Origin: Candidatus Aquirickettsiella gammari
Lineage (GTDB): Bacteria; Pseudomonadota; Gammaproteobacteria; Diplorickettsiales; Diplorickettsiaceae
Direction of reading: 5' to 3'
Assembly (NCBI GenBank): GCA_002290645.2
Contig: NMOS02000008.1
Location: 1 to 64,000, forward strand
Length of the DNA stretch: 64,000 nt
Both the position numbers and the translations under genes were made by a program. This document shows, in pieces, positions 62,506 through 64,000 of the stretch (position 1 is its first letter; each line of letters starts with the position of its first letter). Under the pieces are notes generated by a model. It was given only the letters and a program-made list of their open reading frames with translations, was not told where the DNA came from and searched no databases.

Positions 62506-62788
62506 TTTTTGATCCTTTTTATTCTATAACTGCTCCTGCACCATTACATTTTTGCATATTAAAATTATTAAATAAAATGAAATTATTAAATAAACATTTA
62601 ACCAATCATCAATAATATTTGCAAGCACGCATTCGATAAAATTTACCGTAAAATAAATATTATTTAGGATTGTTCCAAATCCAGATATATAATAAGATCC
62701 AATTAATACGCTATTTAACAATAAATGATTTACCTTTTTAGAAAAAACTGCTAACTTACCGGGCATATTACTAAATATTAGGGCTCGT

Positions 62789-63451
62789 ATGACTCAGCGC
62801 TGTATCATCATCGGTATCGCCGGGGCTTCTGCTTCGGGGAAGAGTTTATTGGCGAATACGATAGTAAAGGAATTGGGTTCTGAACAAGTTGCTGTTATTA
62901 CTGAAGACTCCTATTACAAAGACAATAGCACGCTTGCCTTTGAAAAACGTTTACAAAACAACTATGATCATCCCGACGCTTTCGATCATGATCTGTTAAT
63001 CCATCATTTAAAGCAATTACAAGCTGGAAAATCGGTAGAGATTCCTATCTATAACCATACGCTACACGTCCGTGAGCAACAAAGCCGCTGTCTTGGTCCT
63101 CATTCCATTATTGTCCTAGAAGGAATTTTGCTTTTTGCTGAGATTGTTTTAAGAAAACTCATGGACATCCGTATTTATATGGATACCCCATTGGATGTTT
63201 GTTTAAGTCGTCGCATAAAGCGTGATGTCGTCGAACGAGGTAGAGACATAGAGGCCGTATTAACCCAATATCAACAAACTGTCCGCCCTATGTATTCACA
63301 ATTCATAGAGCCTTCTAAATATTATGCGGATATCATTGTACCGCGTGGTGGCGAAAACCGAATTGCTATTGAGCTTATTAAGGCAAAAATACGGGAATTA
63401 TTAACTAATTTCAGCAAAAAAAGTGAAGAGGAAAATCATGGGTCTACTTGA
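62789..63451 (+). CDS. udk: Uridine kinase
   Basis: A 220-residue enzyme that phosphorylates uridine and cytidine in pyrimidine salvage. Walker A is GASASGKS (about residues 12-19), followed by ITEDSYYKD and [12 protein letters not shown], and [13 protein letters not shown] near the lid. Length is usual. It overlaps fabI by 14 bases. Confidence 0.95.
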   Translation: MTQRCIIIGIAGASASGKSLLANTIVKELGSEQVAVITEDSYYKDNSTLAFEKRLQNNYDHPDAFDHDLLIHHLKQLQAGKSVEIPIYNHTLHVREQQSRCLGPHSIIVLEGILLFAEIVLRKLMDIRIYMDTPLDVCLSRRIKRDVVERGRDIEAVLTQYQQTVRPMYSQFIEPSKYYADIIVPRGGENRIAIELIKAKIRELLTNFSKKSEEENHGST

Positions 63452-64000
63452 TAATAAACGTGCCCTCATTGTGGGTTTAGCCAGTGATCGTTCGATTGCT
63501 TATGGTATTGCCGAAGCAATGCATCGCGAAGGAGCGGAACTCGCTTTAGCTTATCAAGGTGAAAAGCTAAAAGAACGTGTCAGTAAAATGGCGGCTAGAG
63601 ATTTCAATTCTGAGCGCGTGTTTCCCTGTGATGTAAGCCAAGATGAAGAAATTACCGCTCTTTTTAAACAACTCAGCACACACTGGGATGGATTAGATAT
63701 CTTAGTTCACTCAGTTGCTTACGCCCCGGCCGATCAATTACAAGGGGACTATCTAGAAAATATTAACCGTGAAGGTTTTAGAATAGCTCACGACATTAGC
63801 AGCTACAGTCTAGCCGCTTTAGCTAAAGCGGCTTATCCTATGATGAAAGACCGGCCTAAAGGCGGCGCCATCCTCACCCTCAGTTATCTGGGCTCGGAAA
63901 AAGCCTTACAAAATTATAACGTAATGGGCTTAGCGAAAGCGAGCTTAGAAGCAAACGTCCGTTATCTTGCCAATAGCTTAGGCCCTAAACACATACGAGC
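63438..64000 (+). CDS. fabI: Enoyl-ACP reductase FabI (N-terminal part)
   Basis: The first about 187 residues of FabI, cut by the window end. The start [20 protein letters not shown] carries the typical nucleotide loop, and the catalytic pair Y150 (LTLSYLG), Y160 and K167 (YNVMGLAKA) has the FabI spacing. It completes each cycle of fatty acid elongation with NAD(P)H. The start overlaps the end of udk and is set by AAGAGGAAAATC. Confidence 0.96.
   Translation, partial: MGLLDNKRALIVGLASDRSIAYGIAEAMHREGAELALAYQGEKLKERVSKMAARDFNSERVFPCDVSQDEEITALFKQLSTHWDGLDILVHSVAYAPADQLQGDYLENINREGFRIAHDISSYSLAALAKAAYPMMKDRPKGGAILTLSYLGSEKALQNYNVMGLAKASLEANVRYLANSLGPKHIR

Noticed and set aside
62524-62766. 80-residue hydrophobic ORF on the minus strand between the MATE gene and udk
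   Set aside because: No ribosome site, no family pattern, and it fills the AT-rich promoter gap; hydrophobic ORFs arise easily in such DNA.

Overview
ORGANISM AND OVERALL NATURE. The window is AT-rich DNA from a gammaproteobacterium. The right end (ccmF-ccmG-ccmH, udk, fabI) is ordinary gammaproteobacterial chromosome. The style of the rest (very AT-rich accessory genes, a VirB-type secretion system, LuxR-type and receiver-only regulators) suggests Legionellales, perhaps a Rickettsiella/Diplorickettsia-like host-associated lineage. That placement is an inference, not proven by a marker gene. I read positions 1-51567 as the right-hand part of an integrative conjugative element (ICE). Its right end is a 3' half-tRNA-Pro (anticodon CGG) fused to the end of ccmH.

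LAYOUT. 1-4.8 kb (+ strand): end of an IS3-type element, then a ParB-like gene probably clipped by it, two phage/plasmid-type replication genes, an orphan DNA methyltransferase, a hairpin-rich leader with a tiny ORF, a LuxR-type regulator and a single-domain response regulator. 4.8-16.0 kb (- strand): a near-complete VirB/VirD4 type IV secretion operon, coupling protein first and virB11 last, including a 48-aa VirB7-like lipoprotein gene; virB1 and a relaxase are not seen. 16.0-17.5 kb: inverted repeats (possible oriT or promoter region) and an IS630-type element. 17.8-22.8 kb: a cassette bounded by two nearly identical MarR-type genes in inverted orientation, holding a StyA-like flavin monooxygenase and a haem-oxygenase-like diiron protein, an acetyltransferase and a receiver protein. 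23.3-24.6 kb: a secreted histidine acid phosphatase.

MAIN FINDING. 24.7-51.2 kb looks like a biosynthetic cluster for a peptidyl C-nucleoside of the polyoxin/nikkomycin/malayamycin type. It has a TruD-like pseudouridine synthase, a MurA/NikO-like enolpyruvyl transferase, a radical SAM enzyme (NikJ/PolH-like role), a small P-loop kinase, a tyrosine-phosphatase-fold phosphatase, 2-oxoglutarate/Fe(II) oxygenases and a HisC-like aminotransferase, which together match the known route to aminohexuronic-acid nucleosides. Added to this are a one-module NRPS (A-PCP-C), a phosphopantetheinyl transferase, phenylalanine hydroxylase with its pterin-recycling dehydratase, a dihydropyrimidine-dehydrogenase-like flavoprotein, an SDR, an aldo/keto reductase, a formyltransferase with a C-domain-like tail, a GrpB-GNAT fusion, an MFS exporter and an unusual two-headed HxD...H protein. 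Known members of this class are antifungal. A conjugative element carrying such a cluster in a possible arthropod-associated bacterium suggests a mobile, defensive trait; this ecological reading is inference.

RIGHT CHROMOSOMAL PART. 51.5-54.5 kb: ccmH, ccmG, ccmF. 54.5-55.1 kb: two strong hairpins and a 55-aa ORF. 55.1-60.8 kb: a leftward set of class V aminotransferase, GT4 glycosyltransferase, NAD-dependent epimerase-like protein (catalytic Tyr replaced by Lys), Bcr/CflA-like MFS and methyltransferase. 60.8-62.5 kb: MATE exporter. 62.8-64.0 kb: udk and the start of fabI.
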